64,000 nt of DNA from Pseudomonadota bacterium (GTDB lineage Bacteria; Pseudomonadota; Gammaproteobacteria; Burkholderiales; Gallionellaceae): positions 62,001 through 126,000 of the forward strand of contig JAJYLY010000002.1 in the NCBI GenBank assembly GCA_021787435.1, read 5' to 3'. This document shows, piece after piece, positions 17,488 to 27,417 of this stretch. The notes beneath the pieces were generated by a model. The model made no database searches. It was given only the letters and a program-made list of their open reading frames with translations, and was not told where the DNA came from. How positions within the stretch are numbered: the stretch's first letter is position 1; every line of letters begins with the position of its first letter. Both the position numbers and the translations under genes were made by a program.

Positions 17488-18361
17488 CGAGTTTTGCGAC
17501 AGCCTGTGGCTGGAAGACGGGCTTTCGCGCAACACGCTGGAGAGCTACCGGCGCGATCTTGACAAGTTTGCTGCATGGCTTGAAAAACGCCGCGAGGTGG
17601 GTCTTTTGCAAGCCTCGCACGCGGATTTGCAGGGCTATCTTGGTGAAATGTTTACGGTGGAACATGCCAAGGCGAGCTCAACAGGGCGCAACCTTTCAAG
17701 CTTGAAGCGGCTGTACCGTTACCTTTTAAGGCAGGGGAAAATTACGGTTGATCCCACACTGCAGATCGATACGCCAAAGCTGCCGCGTCAGTTGCCTAAG
17801 ACGCTCACCGAGCAGGATGTCGAGCTGCTTTTGGACGCACCTGATATAGAAACGCCGTTAGGCCTGCGCGATCGAGCCATGTTCGAGGTGCTTTATGCAA
17901 GCGGCCTGCGCGTAACAGAGCTGGTCAGTCTGAAACTTGCGCAAGTGAGCATGGACATGGGCGTCGTGCGCGTGATGGGCAAAGGCAGCAAGGAGCGCAT
18001 GGTGCCTTTGGGCGAAGAGTCGCTGGACTGGTTGCGTCGTTATGTTTCAACGGGGCGGGCTGCGCTGCTGGGAGCGCAGGCGAGTGACGATTTGTTTGTG
18101 ACCGCAAGGGCGGAAGCGATGACGCGCCAGATGTTCTGGCATCTGATCAAGAAGCATGCGAGGAACGCGGGGTTGGCGAAACCCTTGTCGCCGCACACGC
18201 TGCGCCATGCGTTTGCCACGCATCTGCTCAATCACGGCGCGGATTTGCGCGTGGTGCAGCTGCTGCTTGGCCATGCCGATATTTCCACCACACAGATATA
18301 CACTCATGTCGCCCGGGAACGGCTGAAGCAGCTGCACGCAAGACACCATCCGAGAGGTTAG
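17471..18361 (+). CDS. xerD: Site-specific tyrosine recombinase XerD
   Basis: This 296-residue recombinase resolves chromosome dimers at dif together with XerC. An N-terminal SAM-like core-binding domain (about residues 1-90) precedes the catalytic domain. That domain has Arg in YASGLRVTELVSL, His-x-x-Arg in SPHTLRHAFATHLLNHGADL, LLGHADISTTQIYTHV, and the tyrosine nucleophile in QIYTH. The start at 17471 lies inside ogt, so the pair is probably co-transcribed. XerD rather than XerC is judged from overall sequence feel. Confidence 0.93.
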   Translation: MNELLDEFCDSLWLEDGLSRNTLESYRRDLDKFAAWLEKRREVGLLQASHADLQGYLGEMFTVEHAKASSTGRNLSSLKRLYRYLLRQGKITVDPTLQIDTPKLPRQLPKTLTEQDVELLLDAPDIETPLGLRDRAMFEVLYASGLRVTELVSLKLAQVSMDMGVVRVMGKGSKERMVPLGEESLDWLRRYVSTGRAALLGAQASDDLFVTARAEAMTRQMFWHLIKKHARNAGLAKPLSPHTLRHAFATHLLNHGADLRVVQLLLGHADISTTQIYTHVARERLKQLHARHHPRG

Positions 18362-18382
18362 CTGAAGTTAGAATCTGGACTG

Positions 18383-18796
18383 TCAGTCGCGCCCCCTTCC
18401 TCCATCGCGATGGTATTCGTCACGGTAGCGATCGTCCTGCCCTTCATCGTGACGGTCAAACCTGCGTTCATCGCGGCGGTAACGCGGCGCATATTCATGC
18501 CGATACCAGTTGTCCCGCACAAAATAAACGCGCTCGCGGCACGCATTGTATTCGTGGCAATGACGGCGCCAATTTTTGGCATAGCCCGGGGGCACGCGCA
18601 GATAGATCGGCGGACGGCCCATGGGTACCGGGCCAACAGCCATGGGCTGGCTGTAGATCAACTGCGGACTCGGAAAGCTGTTCATGTCCAGTCTGCCGTA
18701 GAAGCCCGGCTCGCCTATGCTGACCGATACGCCAACGTCGGCGTATGCCTGGGCATTGAAGAGGAAGAGGGACAATGCAATTAAGAAAAGTTTCAT
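18383..18796 (-). CDS. Secreted Arg/His/Asp-rich protein of unknown function
   Basis: This 137-residue protein has a clear signal peptide (MKLFLIALSLFLFNAQAYA), so the mature form is periplasmic or outside. A conserved-looking middle contains PPIYLRVPPGYAKNWRRHC and a C-x4-C pair (HCHEYNACRE). It ends in a charged low-complexity tail of Arg, Asp and His (RRDERRFDRHDEGQDDRYRD). Similar small proteins occur in betaproteobacteria without assigned function. The His/Asp tail could bind metal, but this is speculation. It is convergent with xerD. Confidence 0.75.
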   Translation of the reverse strand: MKLFLIALSLFLFNAQAYADVGVSVSIGEPGFYGRLDMNSFPSPQLIYSQPMAVGPVPMGRPPIYLRVPPGYAKNWRRHCHEYNACRERVYFVRDNWYRHEYAPRYRRDERRFDRHDEGQDDRYRDEYHRDGGRGRD

Positions 18797-18848
18797 GTTA
18801 ACTCCCGATTGTCTTCAGAGAAGCCGATGATACGCCCAAACTCTCGGG

Positions 18849-20345
18849 TTATGATTTTTTGACTTTTTTCATCGCATCCTCGATACGCTCGCAGAGCGTC
18901 TTCAATATTTTGATGCGGGAGAAATTCTTGTCATTGGCCTCTATCAGCGTCCAAGGCGCAATCTCGGTGCTGGTTCTGTCCACCATGTCACAAACCGCCT
19001 GCTCGTATTCGTCCCATTTTTCGCGGTTGCGCCAGTCCTCAGGCGTGATCTTGAAGTGTTTGAAGGCGACTTCTTCTCTTTCCTTGAAGCGCTTTAGCTG
19101 TTCGTCCTTGCTGATGGACAGCCAGAACTTGACCACGATGATGTTGTGGCGCACGAGCTGTGCTTCGAAATCGTTGATCTCGCTGTAGGCGCGCATCCAG
19201 TTAGCCTCCGAGCAGAGTTTCTCGACGCGCTCGACTAGCACTCTGCCATACCAGGAGCGGTCGAATATCGTCATGCGGCCTCGTCTCGGAATATGCCGCC
19301 AGAAGCGCCAGAGGTAAGGTTGGGCGCGCTCTTCTTCGGTGGGTGCTGCGATCGGGATGACAGTATAGTAGCGAGCATCCAGCGCGCCCGTTATGCGGCG
19401 GATGGCACCACCCTTTCCCGCGGCATCGTTGCCTTCGAACATCGCAATCACGGTGAGCTTTTTGAACTTATGGTGGCGCGTCAGCAGCGCAAGTTTTCCC
19501 TGATATTTTTCCAGCTCGTCGAGGTAGGTCTTCCTGTCGATTTTCTGGCCAAGGTCCAGCGTTTTCAGGATGTCCAAATTGTCGATCGAAGGCAGGGGCG
19601 GAGGTGCTGATATCTCGTTTTTCTCCGTGCCAGCTTCATCGAGACGTTTTCGAATTGCATCGAGTATCGTTTTTCCCACAGTCAGGCTGCGGTAGTGCGG
19701 GTCAAATCCTTCGACGATGGTCCATGGCGCCTCGGCCGTGCTGGTGTGCCGAATGACACTTTCAGCAACCGCGTGAAACCTGTCATACTGTTTGTAGTGC
19801 TCCCAGTCGCGTTCGGTGACGCGCCAGCGGGTCTTCGGATCTTTCTCAAGTATCCTGAGCCTCGTTTTCTGCCTGTCACGCGACAGATGCATCCAGAACT
19901 TCAGAATCAGCGCGCCTTCATCGGCCAACATGGTTTCGAAGCGCCTAGCACGTTCCAGACTCTGGTCCAGATCCGCCGTCCCGTTCTTGCTCTGCACATG
20001 TTTGATGATCGTATCCGTGTACCATGAACCCAGGAAGATGCCGATGCGACCCTTGGGCGGCAATTCGCGCCAGAACCGCCACATCACCGGACGATCGAGT
20101 TCTTCATCGGACGGGTCTCCCATGCCGTGGGTTTGCAGATAACGCGGATCCATCCATTCGTTGAGCAGGTTCACGGTTTCCCCCCTGCCCGCACCGTCCA
20201 CGCCGCCCATCACGATAATCAGGGGGAACTGTGCTAGCTTTGCCATATCCAACTGCGCTTCCAGCAGCGCTGCACGCAATATCGGCACTTCCCTGTCGTA
20301 AGTTTTCCTGTTTATCCTGTGGCCGATTTCGGCGGATTCGAACAT
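18849..20345 (-). CDS. pap: Polyphosphate:AMP phosphotransferase (two PPK2 domains)
   Basis: A 498-residue protein with two tandem PPK2 domains. It makes ADP from AMP with polyphosphate as donor. The N-terminal copy has a P-loop-like VMGGVDGAGRGETVNLLNEW in which the usual lysine is Arg. The C-terminal copy (from about residue 265) has an intact FEGNDAAGKGGAIRRITGAL and FDRSWYGRVLVERVE. This split, with one degraded and one intact site, is typical of fused PPK2 enzymes and suggests catalysis in the C-terminal half. It lies 9 bases after sixA and close to ppk, so polyphosphate synthesis and use are encoded together. Confidence 0.92.
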   Translation of the reverse strand: MFESAEIGHRINRKTYDREVPILRAALLEAQLDMAKLAQFPLIIVMGGVDGAGRGETVNLLNEWMDPRYLQTHGMGDPSDEELDRPVMWRFWRELPPKGRIGIFLGSWYTDTIIKHVQSKNGTADLDQSLERARRFETMLADEGALILKFWMHLSRDRQKTRLRILEKDPKTRWRVTERDWEHYKQYDRFHAVAESVIRHTSTAEAPWTIVEGFDPHYRSLTVGKTILDAIRKRLDEAGTEKNEISAPPPLPSIDNLDILKTLDLGQKIDRKTYLDELEKYQGKLALLTRHHKFKKLTVIAMFEGNDAAGKGGAIRRITGALDARYYTVIPIAAPTEEERAQPYLWRFWRHIPRRGRMTIFDRSWYGRVLVERVEKLCSEANWMRAYSEINDFEAQLVRHNIIVVKFWLSISKDEQLKRFKEREEVAFKHFKITPEDWRNREKWDEYEQAVCDMVDRTSTEIAPWTLIEANDKNFSRIKILKTLCERIEDAMKKVKKS

Positions 20346-20354
20346 GATGGCAAC

Positions 20355-20795
20355 CTACAGAAAATCTGGCGTGATTGCGAGGCGCAAGGTGGTCTCGGAA
20401 TCGCCTTCGTGACGGGACAGCCACCACAGCCCGCTCTTCTTGATGCGCAAGGGTTCGCAGCCCAGCAGCTGTGCTGCAACAGTACCCAGCGTGGGCTGAT
20501 GCCCGACCACCAGAACGGTTCCGCCGGCGTCTGGCCAGCGCGCTGCCTGCAGCACCGCATGGACGGATGCGCCGGGCGCGATGGATGGCACAGTGGTGAA
20601 GTCCGCAGTGAGCGCTGCAACGGTCTGCTGGGTGCGCGCTGCCGGGCTCACAAGGATGCGCACATCAGGCGGCAGGTGTTGCCGCAGGAAGGCTGCCATC
20701 TTCACCGCCTGTTTGCGGCCCTTCTCAGTCAGTTCGCGCGACAGATCAGGAAAACTGTCTTCTGCTTCTGCATGGCGCCATAAAATCAGTTCCAT
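20355..20795 (-). CDS. sixA: Phosphohistidine phosphatase SixA
   Basis: This 146-residue histidine-phosphatase-superfamily protein has LILWRHAEAEDS at the start, giving the RHG-like phospho-accepting His, and VLVVGHQPTLGTVAA supplying the second catalytic His. SixA removes phosphate from phosphohistidine, for example on HPt domains or PTS proteins. It sits just upstream of pap. Neighbourhood with ppk is common in proteobacteria. Confidence 0.92.
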   Translation of the reverse strand: MELILWRHAEAEDSFPDLSRELTEKGRKQAVKMAAFLRQHLPPDVRILVSPAARTQQTVAALTADFTTVPSIAPGASVHAVLQAARWPDAGGTVLVVGHQPTLGTVAAQLLGCEPLRIKKSGLWWLSRHEGDSETTLRLAITPDFL

Positions 20796-20836
20796 CTTGC
20801 CTCCAAATATTTCTGTTTACAGGCGGAAATTATAGT

Positions 20837-20851
20837 GTATATACTATATAC
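20837..20851. promoter_or_regulatory. Palindrome in the sixA / basic-protein divergent promoter
   Basis: GTATATA-C-TATATAC is a 7-base inverted repeat about a central C. It contains a TATACT -10-like hexamer and lies 26 bases before the ATG of the basic protein. It could be an operator or simply an AT-rich promoter core. Confidence 0.45.
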
Positions 20852-20876
20852 ATCATTTTAATCCAAAGGGAATACC

Positions 20877-21266
20877 ATGAGCACAAAAAAATCCGCTGCC
20901 GTTAAGCTGGATGCTGCAAAGCCTGTCAGCAAGACCGCAGCCAGGCCAGTGAAAAAATCTCCCGCGCCCGTGAAAAAAATTACTGCATCGCCCGCCGTAT
21001 CGCTCAGGGATGCGGGGAAACAGGAAAAGTCCGTAAAAGCCACCAAAAAGCCGAAAGTGGTACGAGACAGCTTTACCATGCCGCAGAGCGAATATCAGAA
21101 AATCAGCCAGATCAAGGCGCTGTGCCTGAAATCCGGGTTGCAGGTGAAGAAAAGCGAAGTGCTCAGGGCCGGCGTGATTGCACTGTGCGCAATGAGCGAG
21201 GCTCAGTTGACCAAGGCGTTGGGCTCGCTGGACAAGATCAAGACAGGCCGCCCCAACAAGCACTAA
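20877..21266 (+). CDS. Lys/Ala/Pro-rich basic protein with ribbon-helix-helix-like C terminus, unknown function
   Basis: A 129-residue protein in two parts. Residues 1-62 are a disordered, very basic tail rich in Lys, Ala, Pro and Ser (MSTKKSAAVKLDAAKPVSKT and several VKKSPAP-like units), reminiscent of histone H1-like and AlgP/PhaF tails. Residues 63-129 are folded-looking: KVVRDSFTMPQSEYQKISQI, then KKSEVLRAGVIALCAMSEAQ, which resembles a strand followed by two helices as in ribbon-helix-helix DNA-binding proteins. It lies between sixA-pap and ppk, pointing towards ppk. Binding to DNA or to polyphosphate granules is an inference from charge and position. Confidence 0.72.
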   Translation: MSTKKSAAVKLDAAKPVSKTAARPVKKSPAPVKKITASPAVSLRDAGKQEKSVKATKKPKVVRDSFTMPQSEYQKISQIKALCLKSGLQVKKSEVLRAGVIALCAMSEAQLTKALGSLDKIKTGRPNKH

Positions 21267-21270
21267 AAAA

Positions 21271-21295
21271 CAGGACCTAGGATTCGGGATTCAGG
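21271..21295. repeat. Short AGGATTCAGG-type dispersed repeat
   Basis: CAGGACCTAGGATTCGGGAT plus TCAGG lies between the convergent basic-protein and ppk genes and touches the ppk stop. It is the same family as the units at 4511-4540. Confidence 0.5.
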
Positions 21296-23378
21296 CCACA
21301 GTTTTGACGGGTGCGCTGGCCAGTTGCTGAAGCAGTTCGTTCTGCGCGCATTTCTTCGCGGCTCGGCGCGGATTCTTTTGGCGGTATTGCCCATCGCCGT
21401 CCATGTCCCATGCCTGGCAGTTGTCCAGCAAGTAGACTTTCAGGCCCTCTTCGATCACGCGTTTCTTAAGTTTCTTGTCGAGGACGGGAAAGCAGATTTC
21501 AATGCGGCGGAAAAAATTCCTATCCATCCAGTCGGCGCTAGCCAGATACACGTTGTGCTGTAGGTCGTTCCTGAAATAGAAGATGCGCGTGTGTTCCAGA
21601 AAGCGCCCGATGATGGAGCGCACGCGGATGTTCTCCGACAGACCGGGCACACCGGGTCGCAGTGCGCATACGCCGCGCACGATTAGATCCACTTTCACGC
21701 CCGCCTGAGAGGCTTCATAAAGCGCGGTGATGATGCCGGGTTCCAGCAACGCGTTCATCTTGGCGATGATGTGCGCGCGTTTTCCGGCCTTTGCCAGCGC
21801 TGTTTCATTGTGTATGGCGCGCAGCACCTCGATGTGCAGGGAGAAAGGGGATTGCCAGAGATGGTTGAGCCTGCGCGCACGTCCGAGACTCGTCAGCTGG
21901 CTGAACACCTCGTTGGCGTCGGCGCAAATTTCCTCGTTGCAGGTAAACAGCCCGAAGTCGGTATAAAGCTTGGCGGTGCGCGGATGATAGTTTCCGGTGC
22001 CAAGATGGACGTACCGGCGTAGCTGGCCTTCCTCGCGCCGCACCACCATCAGCATCTTGGCATGTGTCTTGTGTCCTACCACACCATACACCACATGCGC
22101 CCCGACTTCTTCAAGACGGTTTGCCCAGTTGATGTTGGCTTCCTCGTCGAATCGGGCCAGCAATTCGACCACCACGGTGACTTCCTTTCCGCGTTTGGCC
22201 GCCGCGATCAGCGCTTCCATCAGCGCAGAATCGGCGCCTGTGCGATACACAGTCTGCTTGATCGCGACCACATTCGAGTCGCTTGCAGCCTGCTGGATGA
22301 AATTGATCACAGGCTTGAAGGACTGGTAAGGGTGGTGCAGTAGGATGTCTCCCTTGCGTATCACCTTGAACATGTCAGCCCCCTTCCTCTGCAGCATGTT
22401 GGGTATGCCGGGCACGAAGACGGGAAACTTGAGGTCGTCGCGCGCCACGAGATTGGGAATTTCCATCAGGCGTACAAGATTCACAGGGCCGTGCACACGA
22501 TACAGGTCATCGGAGGTGAGATTGAATTCCTTGAGCAGCAGCGCTTCAATCTGCGGCGAGCAGTTGTCCGCGATTTCCAGGCGCACCGCGTCGCCGAAAT
22601 GACGCTGCGGCAATTCACCCTGCAGGCTCAGGCGCAGATTCTTGACTTCTTCCTCGTCGACGAACAGGTTGCTGTTGCGCGTGACACGGAATTGAAAACA
22701 ACCGAGCACTTCCATGCCGCTGAACAGCTCGCCGACATGAGCGTGCAGTATGGAAGAAAGAAAGATGAAGCCGTACTCGCAGCCGCTTATCTCGGGCGGC
22801 AGGAGGATGGTGCGCGGTAATACGCGTGGCGCCTGCACGATGGCGCGAGTCGAGTTGCGTCCGAATGCATCCTTTCCCACAAGCTCCACGGCAAAATTCA
22901 GGCTCTTGTTGAGCACTCTTGGAAAAGGATGCGCAGGGTCAAGCCCGATGGGTGTCAATACCGGCATGACTTCGCGAAAGAAGAAGTCCTTCAGCCATGC
23001 TTGCTGCGTTGCATCCCAATGGGTGCGGCGCAAAAACTTGATGCCCTGCTCGGCCAGCGCAGGCGTGATGTCTTCGTTGAACAGGCGGTATTGGTGTTCG
23101 ATCAATTGATGCGCCTGTTCGCGCACGCATTTTAAAGTCTGTTTCGCGCTCATGCCGTCCGCGCTGGTTGAAATGCCGCCCAGCTTGACCTGCTCCATCA
23201 GGCCGGCCACGCGGATTTCAAAGAATTCATCGAGATTGCTGCTGCCTATGCAGAGATACTTCAACCGCTCAAGCAAAGGGATGCGCAAATCTTCGGCTTG
23301 CGCCAGCACGCGCCGGTTGAACTCGAGCTGGCCGAGTTCACGGTTGAGGAACTGCTGCGAGGTCAATTTATTGGGCAA
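21291..23378 (-). CDS. ppk: Polyphosphate kinase 1
   Basis: This 695-residue Ppk1 polymerises ATP gamma-phosphate into polyphosphate at the inner face of the membrane. The N domain starts FLNRELGQLEFNRRVLAQA, then NLDEFFEIRVAGL. The catalytic part has the phosphorylated-histidine region VVGHKTHAKMLMVVRREEG and a second histidine segment GRFLEHTRIFYF. Length is standard. The gene lies 4 bases upstream of the dispersed repeat and 9 bases from yggX, so yggX and ppk may share a transcript. Confidence 0.97.
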   Translation of the reverse strand: MPNKLTSQQFLNRELGQLEFNRRVLAQAEDLRIPLLERLKYLCIGSSNLDEFFEIRVAGLMEQVKLGGISTSADGMSAKQTLKCVREQAHQLIEHQYRLFNEDITPALAEQGIKFLRRTHWDATQQAWLKDFFFREVMPVLTPIGLDPAHPFPRVLNKSLNFAVELVGKDAFGRNSTRAIVQAPRVLPRTILLPPEISGCEYGFIFLSSILHAHVGELFSGMEVLGCFQFRVTRNSNLFVDEEEVKNLRLSLQGELPQRHFGDAVRLEIADNCSPQIEALLLKEFNLTSDDLYRVHGPVNLVRLMEIPNLVARDDLKFPVFVPGIPNMLQRKGADMFKVIRKGDILLHHPYQSFKPVINFIQQAASDSNVVAIKQTVYRTGADSALMEALIAAAKRGKEVTVVVELLARFDEEANINWANRLEEVGAHVVYGVVGHKTHAKMLMVVRREEGQLRRYVHLGTGNYHPRTAKLYTDFGLFTCNEEICADANEVFSQLTSLGRARRLNHLWQSPFSLHIEVLRAIHNETALAKAGKRAHIIAKMNALLEPGIITALYEASQAGVKVDLIVRGVCALRPGVPGLSENIRVRSIIGRFLEHTRIFYFRNDLQHNVYLASADWMDRNFFRRIEICFPVLDKKLKKRVIEEGLKVYLLDNCQAWDMDGDGQYRQKNPRRAAKKCAQNELLQQLASAPVKTVA

Positions 23379-23387
23379 GCCGGGAGC

Positions 23388-23657
23388 CTATTTTTGTGGG
23401 GTATAACCTTCCGGCATTTGTGTACCCGAACCGAAGAAATAGTTTTCCATCTGTGTTGCGAGGTATTTGCGCGCCGCCTGATCCGCCAGATTGAGGCGGT
23501 TCTCGTTGACCAGCATGGTCTGGAATTTGATCCAGCCCTGCCAAGCTTCCTTGGATACGTTGTCGAAAATTTTCTGGCCAAGCGTGCCAGGATAAGGCAG
23601 GCGCTCCAGCCCTTCGGCCTCGCGCCCCAGTTTTACGCAATGAACCATTCTAGCCAT
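23388..23657 (-). CDS. yggX: Fe(2+)-trafficking protein YggX
   Basis: This 89-residue YggX begins [20 protein letters not shown] and has [19 protein letters not shown], both family hallmarks. YggX helps protect iron-sulfur proteins from oxidative damage and may buffer labile iron. The ATG at 23657 is chosen because GGAG lies 8 bases upstream. The conserved MVHCVKL follows at once. Confidence 0.95.
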   Translation of the reverse strand: MARMVHCVKLGREAEGLERLPYPGTLGQKIFDNVSKEAWQGWIKFQTMLVNENRLNLADQAARKYLATQMENYFFGSGTQMPEGYTPQK

Positions 23658-23737
23658 GTTGCATTTCTCCATTTGATAAATTGTACGAAGTGATTATGAC
23701 ACTAATGCGGCTGCATGAGGGGTCGTTGATCGAAAGT

Positions 23738-24589
23738 TCAGAAGCCGTTTTTGTGAAGCATGAATACGACCGCAGATGCCGCAACGCAATACAGTCCGAA
23801 CAGCGGCCAGCGGCCGTTTTCCAGCCAGTTTGAAAGCCACTTGAGCGCAAGCAGCCCGGCAATAAAGCTGAATACCATGCCCAAAAGGCTGGGCATGAAA
23901 ACCCGTGTCATGTCAGTCGCGGAAGACGCATGCTGATTATGAAGCAGGCGCAATACTTCACGGGCAATGACGGGGGGTGTGAGCACGACAGCAAGTGCAA
24001 AGCTGAACGCCTCGAGTTTTTTCCTGGCCACACCCATCAGCAATCCAGCTGAGATGGTCGCCCCTGATCTTGAAAATCCGCGAAAGGGCAGGCAGATGCC
24101 CTGAATCGCACCGATATAGCAGGACTCCTTCATGCGAAGAGGGGTTTCCGGCGCAAAGCGGTTTTTGATGCCCGCATAAAGAATCAAGAGGCCCACTGCC
24201 GCAAGCGATGCAGAGATCAGATTCATGTTGCCGAAAAGCAGCTCGATTTCCGCATGCGGAATGTCCTTCATGAAGAATTTCTCGATTGCGAACTTGAGCG
24301 TCAGTCCCACAGCGCCCGTCAGCAGGGTTGCTGCCATGATGAATTTCACCGTCTCCCAGAATGCCTGCCGCGACGAGAAAAAGCTTTCCTGCCAGGTCTT
24401 CCAGAAAAAGAAGATCACCGCAAACATCGTGCCTGTGTGCAGCATCACTAGCAACATCGTCATTTCAGGTGCGGTCGGGTCTAGCCCCATCAGCTTCTCT
24501 GCCACGATTACATGCGCCGAGCTCGACACGGGCAACAGTTCGGCTGCGCCCTGTACGATGGCAAGGATAAGGATTTGCAATAAGGTCAT
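23738..24589 (-). CDS. uppP: Undecaprenyl-diphosphatase (BacA/UppP type)
   Basis: This 283-residue polytopic membrane protein recycles undecaprenyl carrier lipid by removing a phosphate. The first conserved motif reads AELLPVSSSAHVIVAEKLMG, a variant of the usual E(F/L)LPISSTGHL. The second is PFRGFSRSGATISAGLLMGV. Both catalytic regions are present. It may also confer bacitracin resistance. It precedes yggX on the minus strand with a 65-base gap after the stop. Confidence 0.88.
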   Translation of the reverse strand: MTLLQILILAIVQGAAELLPVSSSAHVIVAEKLMGLDPTAPEMTMLLVMLHTGTMFAVIFFFWKTWQESFFSSRQAFWETVKFIMAATLLTGAVGLTLKFAIEKFFMKDIPHAEIELLFGNMNLISASLAAVGLLILYAGIKNRFAPETPLRMKESCYIGAIQGICLPFRGFSRSGATISAGLLMGVARKKLEAFSFALAVVLTPPVIAREVLRLLHNQHASSATDMTRVFMPSLLGMVFSFIAGLLALKWLSNWLENGRWPLFGLYCVAASAVVFMLHKNGF

Positions 24590-24623
24590 TTTCAGATTCC
24601 GGTGGTTGTTCGGCGCTTATCGT

Positions 24624-26608
<1,985 letters not shown>

Positions 26609-26665
26609 GAGTTGTGCAAGGTACTGGAAAAGCAGGCCAAAAGCAACCCGGCCAGCGCAGTTAAG

Positions 26666-26695
26666 TTGAGCATGGGCGCAGTGTGTTGTTATACT
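26666..26695 (+). promoter_or_regulatory. Sigma-70 promoter of the Pcm-like gene
   Basis: TTGAGC at 26666-26671, 18 bases, then TATACT at 26690-26695, just upstream of the isoaspartyl methyltransferase-like gene. Confidence 0.65.
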
Positions 26696-26714
26696 GCGCG
26701 ACGAAACTTCACTG

Positions 26715-27371
26715 ATGGATAGGAAAATGCAGAATATGGAACAGGCTCGCTTCAATATGATAGAGCAGCAGATTCGCCCTTGGGACGTGCTGGATACGCG
26801 AATACTGGAACTGCTCCATCGCATCCGTCGGGAACATTTTGTACCTGAAAATAAAATAACCATGGCCTTCATGGATATGGAAATACCGCTGGGCCACGGC
26901 GTATCCATGTGGCAACCTAAACTGGAAGCGCGCGTGCTGCAGGAATTGCATCTCAAACGCAGCGATCGAGTGCTTGAAGTTGGCACGGGCAGTGGTTATC
27001 TGACCGCTTTGCTTGCGGCGCTTGCAGGGCATGTCACTTCAGTCGAGATCGAACCTGCACTTAGCGCCATGGCGAATGCGCGCCTGCATCATTGCGAGAA
27101 TGTCACACTGGAAATCGGGGATGCATCCCGCGGCTGGAGCGGAAAATACGACGCCATCGTGCTGACCGGCTCGACGCCCGTGTTGCCGCAAGCCTTTCAG
27201 GACAGCTTGAATGTCGGTGGGCGCCTGTTTGCGATTGTAGGCGAAGCGCCTGTGATGGAGGCGAAGCTGATCACACGCGTTGCTCCGGATGTCTTTGAAA
27301 CGGTCAACATCATGGAAACCTGCATTGCACCTTTGCAGAATGCACAGCAGCCTGAGCGGTTCGTATTCTGA
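26715..27371 (+). CDS. Protein-L-isoaspartate O-methyltransferase family protein
   Basis: This 218-residue Rossmann methyltransferase has ARFNMIEQQIRPWDVLD at the start, then REHFVPE and the SAM-binding VLEVGTGSGYLTALLAALAG. It resembles Pcm, which repairs isoaspartyl residues, but this subgroup always lies upstream of tolC in betaproteobacteria and its substrate is unproven. The start is ambiguous among ATGs at 26715, 26727 and 26736. An AGGA at 26720 favours 26736, and the family begins around MEQARFNM. It runs 46 bases before tolC and is likely co-transcribed. Confidence 0.85.
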   Translation: MDRKMQNMEQARFNMIEQQIRPWDVLDTRILELLHRIRREHFVPENKITMAFMDMEIPLGHGVSMWQPKLEARVLQELHLKRSDRVLEVGTGSGYLTALLAALAGHVTSVEIEPALSAMANARLHHCENVTLEIGDASRGWSGKYDAIVLTGSTPVLPQAFQDSLNVGGRLFAIVGEAPVMEAKLITRVAPDVFETVNIMETCIAPLQNAQQPERFVF

Positions 27372-27417
27372 AGCTGTCCGCATGCTTTGCGATATTAAGC
27401 GAATGAGCGTGAACCCG

